The notes beneath the pieces were generated by a model that saw only the letters and a program-made list of their open reading frames with translations, did no database searches and was not told the origin of the DNA. From NCBI GenBank assembly GCA_041612005.1, contig JBFILW010000028.1:1-20032 (forward strand): DNA of 20,032 nucleotides. Direction: 5' to 3'. Positions 7,244-15,443 of the stretch are shown here, piece by piece. Both the position numbers and the translations under genes were made by a program. Position 1 is the stretch's first letter; each line of letters opens with the position of its first letter. Origin of the DNA: JBFILW01 sp041612005. GTDB lineage: Bacteria > Gemmatimonadota > Gemmatimonadetes > Palauibacterales > Palauibacteraceae.

Positions 7244-8824
7244 ATGATCGAGCTCGACGGCGAGCATCTCACGATCGAGGACGTCGTGGCGGTGAGCCGG
7301 CGCGGCGAGCAGGTCGCGCCACTCTCTGCCACGATAGCGGCCCGCATGGACCGCGGTTACAGGTGGGTTCGGGATGCCGTCGCGGACGACCGGCGGACGA
7401 TCTACGGCGTCAATACGGGCTTCGGCGGCCTCGCGCAGACCCATGTCCCGGCCGAGCAGACGGGCAAGCTGTCGCGCAACGTCATCGTGAAGTGTGTGGC
7501 AGGCGTCGGGGAGCCCCTGCCGCGCGAGGCTGTCCGAGCCATGATGCTGGTGCGGGCGAACTCCCTCGCCCGAGGCGTGTCCGGCGTGCGCCCTGCCCTG
7601 GCGGAGACGCTCATCGCGATGCTCAACACCGGCGTCACGCCGTGGGTCCCGGCGAAAGGATCGCTGGGAGCCAGCGGAGATCTGGCGCCGCTGGCTTCAA
7701 TCGCGGCGGTGGTCACGCGCGATGTAGAAGAGGGGGACGGCGGCTACAGCGGTCGGGCCTGGTACGACGGAGAGCTGCTCGCTGGGGCGGAGGCGATGCG
7801 GCGAGCCGGTATCACACGCCTCGTCCCGGAGGCCAAGGACGGCCTCGGCCTGACCAACGGCACCACGATGATGGTGGGGATCGGCTCGCTCGCGCTTCAC
7901 GACTCCGAGCTGCTCCTGCGCCACGCCGAGATCAGCGCGGCGCTCAGCATGGAAGCCCTGATGGCGAAGTCGGACGCGCTTCATCCGGCGCTCCACGAGG
8001 CCAACAGACAGCCCGGACAGATCCGCGCGGCCGCCAACCTGCGGAGCCTGCTCGAGGGCAGCCGCTTGATCGATGCGGAATCCACGCGCGTCCAGGACGC
8101 GTACAGCGTCCGCTGTACGCCTCAGGTGCTCGGACCGATTCACGACGTCGTGGCTTTCCTGAGGGGATGCTTCACGAACGCGATCAACGCCGCGTCGGAC
8201 AACCCGCTCATCTTTCCGGACCTCACCGATGACGGACGGGCCTTGCAGGGTGGGAATTTCCACGGGCAGGGTCCGGCGATGTGGCTCGACATTCTCGGGA
8301 TCGCCATCGCGGAGGCAGCCAGCATCGCGGAGCGGCGGGTGTTCCGGTTGTTGACGCCGGAGCTGAGCGGTGGGTTGCCCCCGATGCTGATCGCCGATCC
8401 GGGCCTGAACAGCGGTCTCATGGTAGCCCAGTACACGGCGGCGGCGTTGGTCTCGGACAACAAGACACTGGCCCATCCCGACAGTGTCGACTCGATCCCG
8501 AGCAGCGCGAACCAGGACGACCACGTGAGCATGGGCGCCAACGGCGCCCGGCATTGCCGCGAGCTCGTGGACAATGTGCGCTACGTGATCGCGATCGAGC
8601 TACTGGCGGCATCGCAGGGCATCGACCTGCGCGAGGACGGACCGGCGAGACTTGCTCCAACCACGGCGGCAGTTCACGCGCGCATCCGGGAGCGGGTCGC
8701 GTTCGTCGAGGCCGACCGTGAGTTGACGCCGGACATCGAAGTGCTGGCGGCTGCGATCGCATCCGGCGCCCTGTTGGAAGCGGCGGGAGGGCAACCCGCG
8801 GGCCCGGACGCACAGGTGAGGTGA
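7244..8824 (+). CDS. hutH: Histidine ammonia-lyase
   Basis: This enzyme removes ammonia from L-histidine to give urocanate, the first step of histidine utilization. From ATG 7244 it has 526 residues, close to the family's roughly 510. The Ala-Ser-Gly that cyclises to the MIO electrophile is at 143-145 in GSLGASGDLAPL. Other active-site residues present are Tyr54 (YGVNTGFGG), Asn205 (NGT), Tyr287/Arg290 (QDAYSVRCTPQV) and Phe339 (GGNFHGQ). Two positions differ from classical enzymes as I know them. The histidine of the 'RSHAAG'-type segment is Cys84 (VIVKCVAGVG), and the Glu of 'NQEDHVSM' is Asp425 (NQDDHVSMG). The context (hutI and hutU directly downstream) still argues for histidine as substrate. 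The 133-bp leader after the EAL gene contains a -10-like TAAGAT at 7163-7168 without a matching -35. The stop codon overlaps the hutI start. Confidence 0.92.
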   Translation: MIELDGEHLTIEDVVAVSRRGEQVAPLSATIAARMDRGYRWVRDAVADDRRTIYGVNTGFGGLAQTHVPAEQTGKLSRNVIVKCVAGVGEPLPREAVRAMMLVRANSLARGVSGVRPALAETLIAMLNTGVTPWVPAKGSLGASGDLAPLASIAAVVTRDVEEGDGGYSGRAWYDGELLAGAEAMRRAGITRLVPEAKDGLGLTNGTTMMVGIGSLALHDSELLLRHAEISAALSMEALMAKSDALHPALHEANRQPGQIRAAANLRSLLEGSRLIDAESTRVQDAYSVRCTPQVLGPIHDVVAFLRGCFTNAINAASDNPLIFPDLTDDGRALQGGNFHGQGPAMWLDILGIAIAEAASIAERRVFRLLTPELSGGLPPMLIADPGLNSGLMVAQYTAAALVSDNKTLAHPDSVDSIPSSANQDDHVSMGANGARHCRELVDNVRYVIAIELLAASQGIDLREDGPARLAPTTAAVHARIRERVAFVEADRELTPDIEVLAAAIASGALLEAAGGQPAGPDAQVR

Positions 8825-10044
8825 ATACCGCAACCCTGTTCGTGCACGACGCGGCGGAGCTGGTCACCTGCGTGCCGACCGGCGACGACCCGCTCGGTCG
8901 TGTGGCTGGCGGGTCGGTGGCGATCGCGGGCGAGCGGATCCTGGCCGCCGGGCCGGACGCGGAGGTGCGAGCGGCGATCGACGTATCGGGAGCCGAGACG
9001 GTCGACGCCAGCGGCAAGGTCGTGGCACCAGGGTTCATCGACAGCCACACGCATCTCGTATTCGGTGGCTCCCGGGTGCGGGAGTACGCCGCTCGTCTGA
9101 CGCGCTCGCGACACGAAGTCATGGCGCTCGGCATCCCGACCGGAATCCAGGCGTCCGTGGCCATGACGCGCGCCGCCTCCACGGAAGACCTGGTCGAATC
9201 GGCCAGCATCCGCCTGGACACGATGCTCCGGTACGGCACGACCACGGTCGAGAGCAAGAGCGGCTATGGCCTGCGCGCGGCGGACGAGCTTCGCATGCTC
9301 GAAGTGAACCGGCGACTGCAGGCAGACCAGCCGGTCGATGTGGTGAGCACCTTCCTCGGCGCGCATGCCTTCCCGGCCGATATCCCTAACGAGACGTATG
9401 TGGAGGAAGTCATCGGGGAGATGATCCCCGAGGTCGCGCGCAACGAGCTTGCCCGATTCTGCGACGTGTTCCTCGACGAGGGCTATTACGACGTGGAGCA
9501 GTCCCGGCGCATTCTCGAGGCGGGCATCGACGCGGGGCTCGAGGCGAAGATCCACACCGACCAGTACTCGGACCTTGGCGGTGCCCGGCTCGCCGCCGAG
9601 CTGGGCGTCGTGTCGGCCGACCACCTCAACTACACGCAGCGTCCAGCCATGCGTGAGCTCGCGGAGGCCGGGGTCATCGGAGTGGTGACACCGGTCCTCG
9701 ACTTCGCGGTTCGCCACCCGCGTCCGTTCGACGCCCGCGCTATGATCGACGAAGGTATGACCATCGCGATCGCCTCCGATCTCTGCCCCGGCTGCTGGGT
9801 GGAATCCATGCAGCTGGTGGTGGTGTTTGCCTGTCGCTCCTGCGGGCTGTCTGTCGAGGAGGCCGTGCTGGCAGCGACGGTGGGCGGGGCGCGGGCCATC
9901 GGCGTCGAGGATCGCGGAGCGCTCGTGCCGGGATTGCTGGCCGACCTTCAGATCTGGGACGTCCCGACAACCGAGGACGTGGCGTACCGGTTGGGTGGCA
10001 ATGCGGTCCATCGCGTGATCAAGCGCGGTCGGACAGTCGTCTGA
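8821..10044 (+). CDS. hutI: Imidazolonepropionase
   Basis: This enzyme hydrolyses imidazolone-5-propionate to N-formimino-L-glutamate, the third step of histidine degradation. The product has 407 residues, the family's normal length, and belongs to the amidohydrolase superfamily. Metal-binding residues are all visible: His76 and His78 in DSHTHLVFGG, His245 in KIHTDQYSD, and Asp320 in AIASDLCPGCW. SADHL (His268) and ESKSGYGL (144-151) are also conserved. The GTG start at 8821 overlaps the hutH stop as GTGA (8821-8824), indicating translational coupling. The N-terminus from this GTG (LFVHDAAELVTC) already matches the family, so no later start is needed. Segment 320-330 (DLCPGCWVESM) differs from the more common 'DxNPGS' version but keeps the Asp. 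hutU follows after 42 bp. Confidence 0.95.
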   Translation: MNTATLFVHDAAELVTCVPTGDDPLGRVAGGSVAIAGERILAAGPDAEVRAAIDVSGAETVDASGKVVAPGFIDSHTHLVFGGSRVREYAARLTRSRHEVMALGIPTGIQASVAMTRAASTEDLVESASIRLDTMLRYGTTTVESKSGYGLRAADELRMLEVNRRLQADQPVDVVSTFLGAHAFPADIPNETYVEEVIGEMIPEVARNELARFCDVFLDEGYYDVEQSRRILEAGIDAGLEAKIHTDQYSDLGGARLAAELGVVSADHLNYTQRPAMRELAEAGVIGVVTPVLDFAVRHPRPFDARAMIDEGMTIAIASDLCPGCWVESMQLVVVFACRSCGLSVEEAVLAATVGGARAIGVEDRGALVPGLLADLQIWDVPTTEDVAYRLGGNAVHRVIKRGRTVV

Positions 10045-10086
10045 CCGGGGCGACCAAACAGCGGAACCTCAGCGAGGAAGCATTCG

Positions 10087-11757
10087 ATGACCCGAACCGT
10101 TCGGGCCCCGCGTGGGACGGAGTTGACGTGCAAGGGCTGGCTGCAGGAAGCCGCCTACCGGATGATCCAGAACAACCTGGATCCGGAGGTGGCGGAGCAC
10201 CCGGAGCAGCTGGTGGTTTACGGCGGGCGCGGACAGGCCGCGCGAGACTGGGACTGCTTCGACGCCATCCTGCGCTCGCTGCGCGAGCTGGAGAACGATG
10301 AGACACTGCTCGTGCAGTCGGGGAAGCCGGTGGCGGTGTTCAAGAGCCACACTGACGCTCCTCGTGTGCTGATCGCCAACTCCAACCTCGTGCCGCACTG
10401 GGCCACTCAGGAGCACTTCGATGAGCTGGCGGCGCGCGGGCTCATCATGTTCGGGCAGATGACGGCCGGAAGTTGGATCTACATCGGGACACAGGGGATC
10501 CTGCAGGGGACGTACGAGACGCTCGGCGCACTGGCCGCACAGCAGGGCTGGGACAGCCTTCGCGGGAGGTTCGTCCTCACCGCCGGCCTCGGCGGAATGG
10601 GCGGCGCCCAGCCGCTGGCCGTGACCATGAACGAGGGCGTCGCCCTGGTCGTCGAGGTCGACCCGACGCGAGCCTACAGGCGCCAGGAGCACGGGTATGT
10701 CGACGAAGTGGTCGACTCTCTCGAAGCGGCTCTCGCTCTCGTCCAGCAGGCGGTCGAGGCGGGCGAGCCCACGTCGGTGGCTCTAATCGGTAACGCGGCG
10801 GACGTCCTTCCGGAGCTGGTGCGCTTGGGCACGACCCCGGACGTGGTGACCGATCAGACGCCGGCGCACGACGTGCTCATGTACGTGCCGGTCGGTCTCG
10901 ACGTCGAGCGGGCCGAGGCTCTGCGCCGCCAGGATCCGGATGAGTACTCCAATCGCTCGTACGCCTCGATGGGGCGACACGTCGAGGCCATGCTCGCGTT
11001 CCAAGAGCGCGGTGCCGTGGTCTTCGACTACGGCAACAACCTGCGCCAGCGTGCTCTGGAGGTCGGGGTGCGGAACGCATACGATTTCCCAGGCTTCGTG
11101 CCGGCCTTCATCCGTCCACTTTTCTGCCTCGGCAAGGGCCCCTTCCGCTGGGTGGCCCTCTCGGGTGATCCGGAGGACATATATCGCACGGACGAGGCGA
11201 TCATGGAGCTGTTTCCCGACGACGAGCACCTGCACCGCTGGCTTCGCATGGCGCGAGAGAAAGTCCACTTCCAGGGCCTGCCGTCGCGAATCTGCTGGCT
11301 CGGCTACGGCGAACGTGCCCGAGCCGGGCTGCGGTTCAATCAGATGGTCGCGGATGGAATCGTTAGCGCGCCAATCGTGATCGGCCGCGACCACCTCGAC
11401 TCGGGCTCTGTCGCCAGCCCAAATCGCGAGACCGAGGCGATGCTCGATGGAACGGATGCGGTTTCCGACTGGCCGATCCTCAACGCACTGATCAACGCCG
11501 TCGGGGGCGCGACGTGGGTGAGCTTCCACCATGGCGGCGGCGTCGGCATCGGGTTCGCCCAGCATGCCGGCCAGGTGATCGTGGCGGACGGCACGCCGGA
11601 AGCCGCCCGTCGACTGGAGCGTGTGTTGACTACCGATCCGGGGATGGGTGTCGCTCGGCACGCGGACGCCGGCTACCCGGAAGCCATCGAGGCGGCGCGG
11701 GAGCTGGGCGTCGCGATTCCGATGCTGGACCTGGCCGGGGTCGCAGCGGAGAGCTGA
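10087..11757 (+). CDS. hutU: Urocanate hydratase
   Basis: This enzyme adds water to urocanate to form imidazolone propionate, using tightly bound NAD+ as an electrophile. It catalyses the second step of the pathway, although the gene comes third in the cluster. Its 556 residues match the family (about 550-560). The N-terminal signature VVYGGRGQAARDW is at 43-55. The NAD-binding glycine-rich loop GLGGMGGAQP is at 167-176. The active-site cysteine segment LPSRICWLGYGER is near 398-410, with Cys403 corresponding to the catalytic Cys of characterised enzymes. HHGGGVGIGFAQHAG is at 481-495. The ATG at 10087 has GAGGAA seven bases upstream (10074-10079). The stop (11755-11757) is immediately followed by the TTG start of the next gene, so that gene is probably cotranscribed. 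Confidence 0.97.
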   Translation: MTRTVRAPRGTELTCKGWLQEAAYRMIQNNLDPEVAEHPEQLVVYGGRGQAARDWDCFDAILRSLRELENDETLLVQSGKPVAVFKSHTDAPRVLIANSNLVPHWATQEHFDELAARGLIMFGQMTAGSWIYIGTQGILQGTYETLGALAAQQGWDSLRGRFVLTAGLGGMGGAQPLAVTMNEGVALVVEVDPTRAYRRQEHGYVDEVVDSLEAALALVQQAVEAGEPTSVALIGNAADVLPELVRLGTTPDVVTDQTPAHDVLMYVPVGLDVERAEALRRQDPDEYSNRSYASMGRHVEAMLAFQERGAVVFDYGNNLRQRALEVGVRNAYDFPGFVPAFIRPLFCLGKGPFRWVALSGDPEDIYRTDEAIMELFPDDEHLHRWLRMAREKVHFQGLPSRICWLGYGERARAGLRFNQMVADGIVSAPIVIGRDHLDSGSVASPNRETEAMLDGTDAVSDWPILNALINAVGGATWVSFHHGGGVGIGFAQHAGQVIVADGTPEAARRLERVLTTDPGMGVARHADAGYPEAIEAARELGVAIPMLDLAGVAAES

Positions 11758-14700
11758 TTGCGCGCGTTGCGCCGCTTCGTCGCCGATCTGTTCCAGGTGC
11801 GGCGAGAAGAGCTCGGCCGGCTCCTCTCCATGACCGGGCTCCTTTACCTGGTCGTGACGACCGTGGGGATGCTGCGTCCGATCAAGAACGCGTTTGCGCT
11901 CGACGGTCTGGCGGACTCGGAATTCTACAAGGTGTATGCGGTCAGCGCCGTCGTCGTGCTGGTCGTTCCGGTCTACAACTTCCTGGCCGACCGCTTCGAG
12001 TGGCGCTGGCTCATCTCGGGCGTCGGCGCCTTTTTCGCGATCAACTTCGTTGTTTTCCGCCTCCTGTATCGCGAGGGGAGCGCGCTGTTCGGCGTCGTGT
12101 TCTACGGTTGGGCCGACATCTTCTCCGCCGTCATGGTCACGCAGATGTTCATCGCCGCGCAGCTCCTGTTCAACTCGCGCGACGCCAAGCGCCTCTATCC
12201 GCTTGTGATCGCCGGCGCTTCGCTCGGCGCCGTCACGGGTGGGGCGATCACCGGGTTCCTCGCCCAGAGCGTCGGAACTCCCAACCTGCTGTTGATCGGA
12301 GCCGGGCTCGTGATGCTCTTCGCGGCCGCGGTGCCGTTCGTGTGGACTGCGGCGGATCAGCGGCCCGTACGACCCGACCACCGGCGAGCCCGGGACAAGA
12401 TCTCGGCCGGCGACCTGCGCACAATCCTCTCCAACCCGCACGTGAGACTGATCGCGGCCGCCGTTCTGCTGACAGTGGTGACGAAGCAACTTCTCGACTA
12501 CCAGTTCAACACGATCACCAAGGAGTCCTTCGAGTCGCTCAACTCGGTCAGCGCCTTCCAGGGCAAGTTCAACGCGGCCACTCAGTGGATCCCCCTCGTC
12601 GCCCTCGTCGGCCTGCGGCCGGCACTCCGGCGCTGGGGAGTCGGCGTGATCTTCGTGGTGCTCCCCGTCTTCATGCTGGGAGCGAACATCGGGCTTGCGC
12701 TGACATGGGGGCTGAGCGCCGCGGTCGTGGCCAAGGCGGGCGAGGCCAGCCTCCGCTACACGACCGAGCGGACCGGTCGCGAGATCCTTTTCATCCCGGT
12801 CGCTGATGAGATCAAGCTCAAAGCCAAGGCGTACATCGACATGGCGGTGGAGAAGGGGCTGGGCAAAGTCCTTTCGGCCGGCGTCATCTTCGTCAGCATC
12901 TCGCTCATCGATTACCGGCGCGTGGGTTTCGTGGCGGCCGGGCTGGCAGCGGTGTGGCTCGCTGTGACCCTCGCCGTTCGCCGTGAGTACGTGAGAACTC
13001 TGGCGCAGGCGATCCGGGGTCGCTTTGCCAGCCTCGACGGCGTGTTCGCGACGATCGCGGACGCCAGCACGCTCCCGCTCGTGCGGGACGCGTTGGCAAG
13101 TGGTGACACGAGACAGGCGGCCTTCGCCCTCGACCTGCTGGATCAGATCGACTCGGCGAGCGTGCGCCCGCTGGCCGAAGAACTCCATTCACTGCTCGGT
13201 CACCCTGAACCGGACATCCGCGCTCGGGCCCTGGCCAACCTGGCGCTCCATCCTGACGAGATGGACGAGCCTCGCGTCCGCGGACTCGTATCGGACCCCG
13301 ACATCTCCGTGAGAGAGGCGGCGGTCGCGGCGCTCTACAGCGCCCACCCGGATGACTGGAGCTCCACCATGAGGGAGCTGCTGGCGAGCGACGACGCTGC
13401 GGTCCGCACAGCGGCTCTCTCGTGGGTCGCCGACGTGGACATCGGGGAAGGCGCGCTCGGCATGATCGGGCCGGAGTACATCGCGGACCGCATCGATGCG
13501 GCGCGGGAGGGGGATGCCGGGGCGCGGCTGGAGGTGGGGCTGGCGGCGGCCAGCCTTGGGAACGATCGACGGATCGACGAGCTTCTGGCCAGGCTTTTGG
13601 ATGATCCCGATCCGCTGGTGGCTGCGGCCGCGATTCGGAGCGCCGGGATCCTCGGGGATCGTGAGCTGCTGCCGGGAATCGTCGCCGCCCTCGGTCGTCC
13701 GTCCGTCCGCGAGGCGGCCCGTGAGGCACTGGAGCGGCAAGGGAGCCTCGTTGTCGGCATACTCTCCAAACACTTGTCCGATCCGAGCGTCGGGTTGACC
13801 GTACGCCGATCGATCCCGACCGTGCTTGCCGGGATTCCCGATCAGTCGGCAGTGGATGCCCTGATGGCAGCCATCGGCCGGCCCGAATGTGATCGCCTCG
13901 TCTACCGGCGGGCGCTTCGTGCCCTGGATCGGCTTGGCGAGCGCGACAGATCTCTCTCGTTCGAGTGGACCAAGGTGCGGCCGGTGCTGGACCGGGAGGT
14001 GGAGCGGGCGCGGGAGCTGGCCGCGGCCCGAAGTGATCTCGCCAGGGCTGCCATCGACACGCCGGCGACAAGGCTGCTCGCGCAGGGCGTGGATGAAGGC
14101 TGGGAAGAGGCGAGAGCGCGGGTGGTGGATCTGCTGATCCTCCGCTTCCCACCAGCGGGAATGCGGCGCGTCCTCCTCACGCTGGAGAACGGGGGGCCGG
14201 CTGCCGTCGCCAACGCTCTGGAGTACATGGAGCAACTGCTGGACCGAGACCTCTTCCGATCGGTGGAGCCCGCGCTGGTGAGGGACGCGTCGCTTCCGGG
14301 GGGACCCGGGCTCCGGGAAACACTCGGGCGGTTGGCGACCGGGTCCGATTCGTGGATCGCGGCCTGCGCCCGCCAGGTGCTGGTCGAGCTTGATGAAGAC
14401 CCGGCGCTGCAAGCTGCTCCGTTGGAGCGAACCCCAGCTGACCGTGTAGAAAGCCCTGAGCCGGGGGGAACGAACATGAACCTGATCGAAAAGGTATTCC
14501 TGCTGCAGCGCGTCGACCTGCTGGCGGACGCGCGAAGCTCGGACCTGGCGCTGCTCGCCTCGATCGCCGAAGAGATGAGCACCGAGAAGGGAGCCGTCCT
14601 TCTGCGCCAAGATGACCCGGCAGACGCCCTCTATGTTGTGATCCGCGGCCAGGTGGAGCTGAAGCGATTCGGAGAGACGGTGCTCGAAGCCGGTGAAGGC

Positions 14701-14886
14701 AATCCGTTCGGTACCTGGTCGTTGATCGACGATTCACCGAGTCTCATCGAAGCGACGGCTACCGAGCCCTCCCAGCTCCTGCGTATCGGGCGCGACGACT
14801 TCTACGACCTGCTGGCCGACCACCAAGAGCTCGTGCGTGGATTGCTGCAGGGGCTGGCCCGCAGGGTTCGGAACCTGGTGGCCTGA
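11758..14886 (+). CDS. Nucleotide-translocase/MFS-like membrane domain fused to HEAT repeats and a cNMP-type domain
   Basis: The protein has 1042 residues in three parts. Residues about 20-410 are a polytopic membrane domain with roughly ten to twelve spans. It resembles ATP/ADP translocases (NTT/TLC, MFS-related): GMLRPIKNAFALDG (37-50), YGWADIFSAVMVTQMF (116-131), SRDAKRLYPLVIAGASLG (140-157). Residues about 430-880 are soluble, Ala/Leu-rich helical repeats of HEAT type, for example PDIRARALANLAL, PDISVREAAVAAL and DDAAVRTAALSWV at about 30-residue spacing. Residues about 908-1040 are a cyclic-nucleotide-binding-type beta-barrel (LLRQDDPADALYVVIRGQVEL at 948-968, in part). Its phosphate-binding cassette reads FGTWSLIDDSPSLIEAT, lacking the usual Glu and Arg. 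The start is TTG at 11758, directly after the hutU TGA, with GGAGAG just upstream. The next in-frame ATG is at codon 25. The cargo is unknown. A role in urocanate/histidine import cannot be excluded from position, but nothing in the sequence shows it. Confidence 0.8.
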   Translation: MRALRRFVADLFQVRREELGRLLSMTGLLYLVVTTVGMLRPIKNAFALDGLADSEFYKVYAVSAVVVLVVPVYNFLADRFEWRWLISGVGAFFAINFVVFRLLYREGSALFGVVFYGWADIFSAVMVTQMFIAAQLLFNSRDAKRLYPLVIAGASLGAVTGGAITGFLAQSVGTPNLLLIGAGLVMLFAAAVPFVWTAADQRPVRPDHRRARDKISAGDLRTILSNPHVRLIAAAVLLTVVTKQLLDYQFNTITKESFESLNSVSAFQGKFNAATQWIPLVALVGLRPALRRWGVGVIFVVLPVFMLGANIGLALTWGLSAAVVAKAGEASLRYTTERTGREILFIPVADEIKLKAKAYIDMAVEKGLGKVLSAGVIFVSISLIDYRRVGFVAAGLAAVWLAVTLAVRREYVRTLAQAIRGRFASLDGVFATIADASTLPLVRDALASGDTRQAAFALDLLDQIDSASVRPLAEELHSLLGHPEPDIRARALANLALHPDEMDEPRVRGLVSDPDISVREAAVAALYSAHPDDWSSTMRELLASDDAAVRTAALSWVADVDIGEGALGMIGPEYIADRIDAAREGDAGARLEVGLAAASLGNDRRIDELLARLLDDPDPLVAAAAIRSAGILGDRELLPGIVAALGRPSVREAAREALERQGSLVVGILSKHLSDPSVGLTVRRSIPTVLAGIPDQSAVDALMAAIGRPECDRLVYRRALRALDRLGERDRSLSFEWTKVRPVLDREVERARELAAARSDLARAAIDTPATRLLAQGVDEGWEEARARVVDLLILRFPPAGMRRVLLTLENGGPAAVANALEYMEQLLDRDLFRSVEPALVRDASLPGGPGLRETLGRLATGSDSWIAACARQVLVELDEDPALQAAPLERTPADRVESPEPGGTNMNLIEKVFLLQRVDLLADARSSDLALLASIAEEMSTEKGAVLLRQDDPADALYVVIRGQVELKRFGETVLEAGEGNPFGTWSLIDDSPSLIEATATEPSQLLRIGRDDFYDLLADHQELVRGLLQGLARRVRNLVA

Positions 14887-14942
14887 TCGCTACGTTACAA
14901 GCAGGCAGGAACTGAGATCAGTGTCAAACTCGAACGGTGATC

Positions 14943-15440
14943 ATGTCGGACGATAAACTCGAGAACGGGGATTACACGCCCACGGTGTTCATCGTGGACG
15001 ATGAGTCAATGGTGACCAACGCGCTCGAGGCGTTCCTGGGCCTGGAGACCTCCTATCACGTCGAGACGTTCAACGCGCCTCATGAGGCGCTCGTGCGTCT
15101 AAACGGGTCGCCGGTGGATGTGGTGGTGGCAGATTTCCTCATGCCGGAAATGGATGGAATCCAATTCCTGCGGGAAGTTCGCGACCAGAAGCCGGAGGTC
15201 ACCCGTATCCTGCTCACGGGTTACGCCGACAAACAGAACGCGATTCGCGCGATCAACGAAGTGGGCCTCTATCACTACCTCGAGAAGCCGTGGGACAACG
15301 ACCACTTCCTGCTCATCATCCGGAATGCGATCGAGCGCACCAAACTGTTCCGCGACCTCGGCGAGAAAGTGAATGCCCTCGAGACTGCCCATGACAGTCT
15401 GTCCGATATCCGGCAACGGCTGATCAAGACCTTCGTGTAG
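14943..15440 (+). CDS. Stand-alone receiver-domain response regulator with C-terminal coiled coil
   Basis: From ATG 14943 the product has 165 residues. An in-frame GTG at 14937 would add two. Residues 14-135 form a receiver domain with the acidic pair Asp19/Asp20 (VFIVDDE), acceptor Asp64 (VVADFLMPEMDG), Thr92 (LLTGYAD) and Lys115 (YLEKPWD). The 'LLTGYAD...YLEKPWD' style is typical of receivers found in RpfG/HD-GYP and hybrid signalling proteins rather than OmpR or NarL regulators. No DNA-binding or enzymatic output follows, only about 30 residues of helix (135-160). The output is therefore likely by protein contact, or it relays phosphate. It begins 56 bp after the transporter-HEAT-cNMP gene and its stop is 3 bp before the kinase start, so RR and HK are a cognate pair in one operon. 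Neither possible start has a good Shine-Dalgarno. Confidence 0.92.
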   Translation: MSDDKLENGDYTPTVFIVDDESMVTNALEAFLGLETSYHVETFNAPHEALVRLNGSPVDVVVADFLMPEMDGIQFLREVRDQKPEVTRILLTGYADKQNAIRAINEVGLYHYLEKPWDNDHFLLIIRNAIERTKLFRDLGEKVNALETAHDSLSDIRQRLIKTFV

Positions 15441-15443
15441 GCG

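Noticed and set aside
10783..13188. Very long minus-strand open frame (801 codons) opposite hutU and the fusion gene
   Set aside because: Its product is rich in His, Arg, Asp and Glu with no recognisable fold. The plus strand in the same region encodes HutU and a membrane domain with strong motifs. GC-rich codon bias alone creates such antisense frames.
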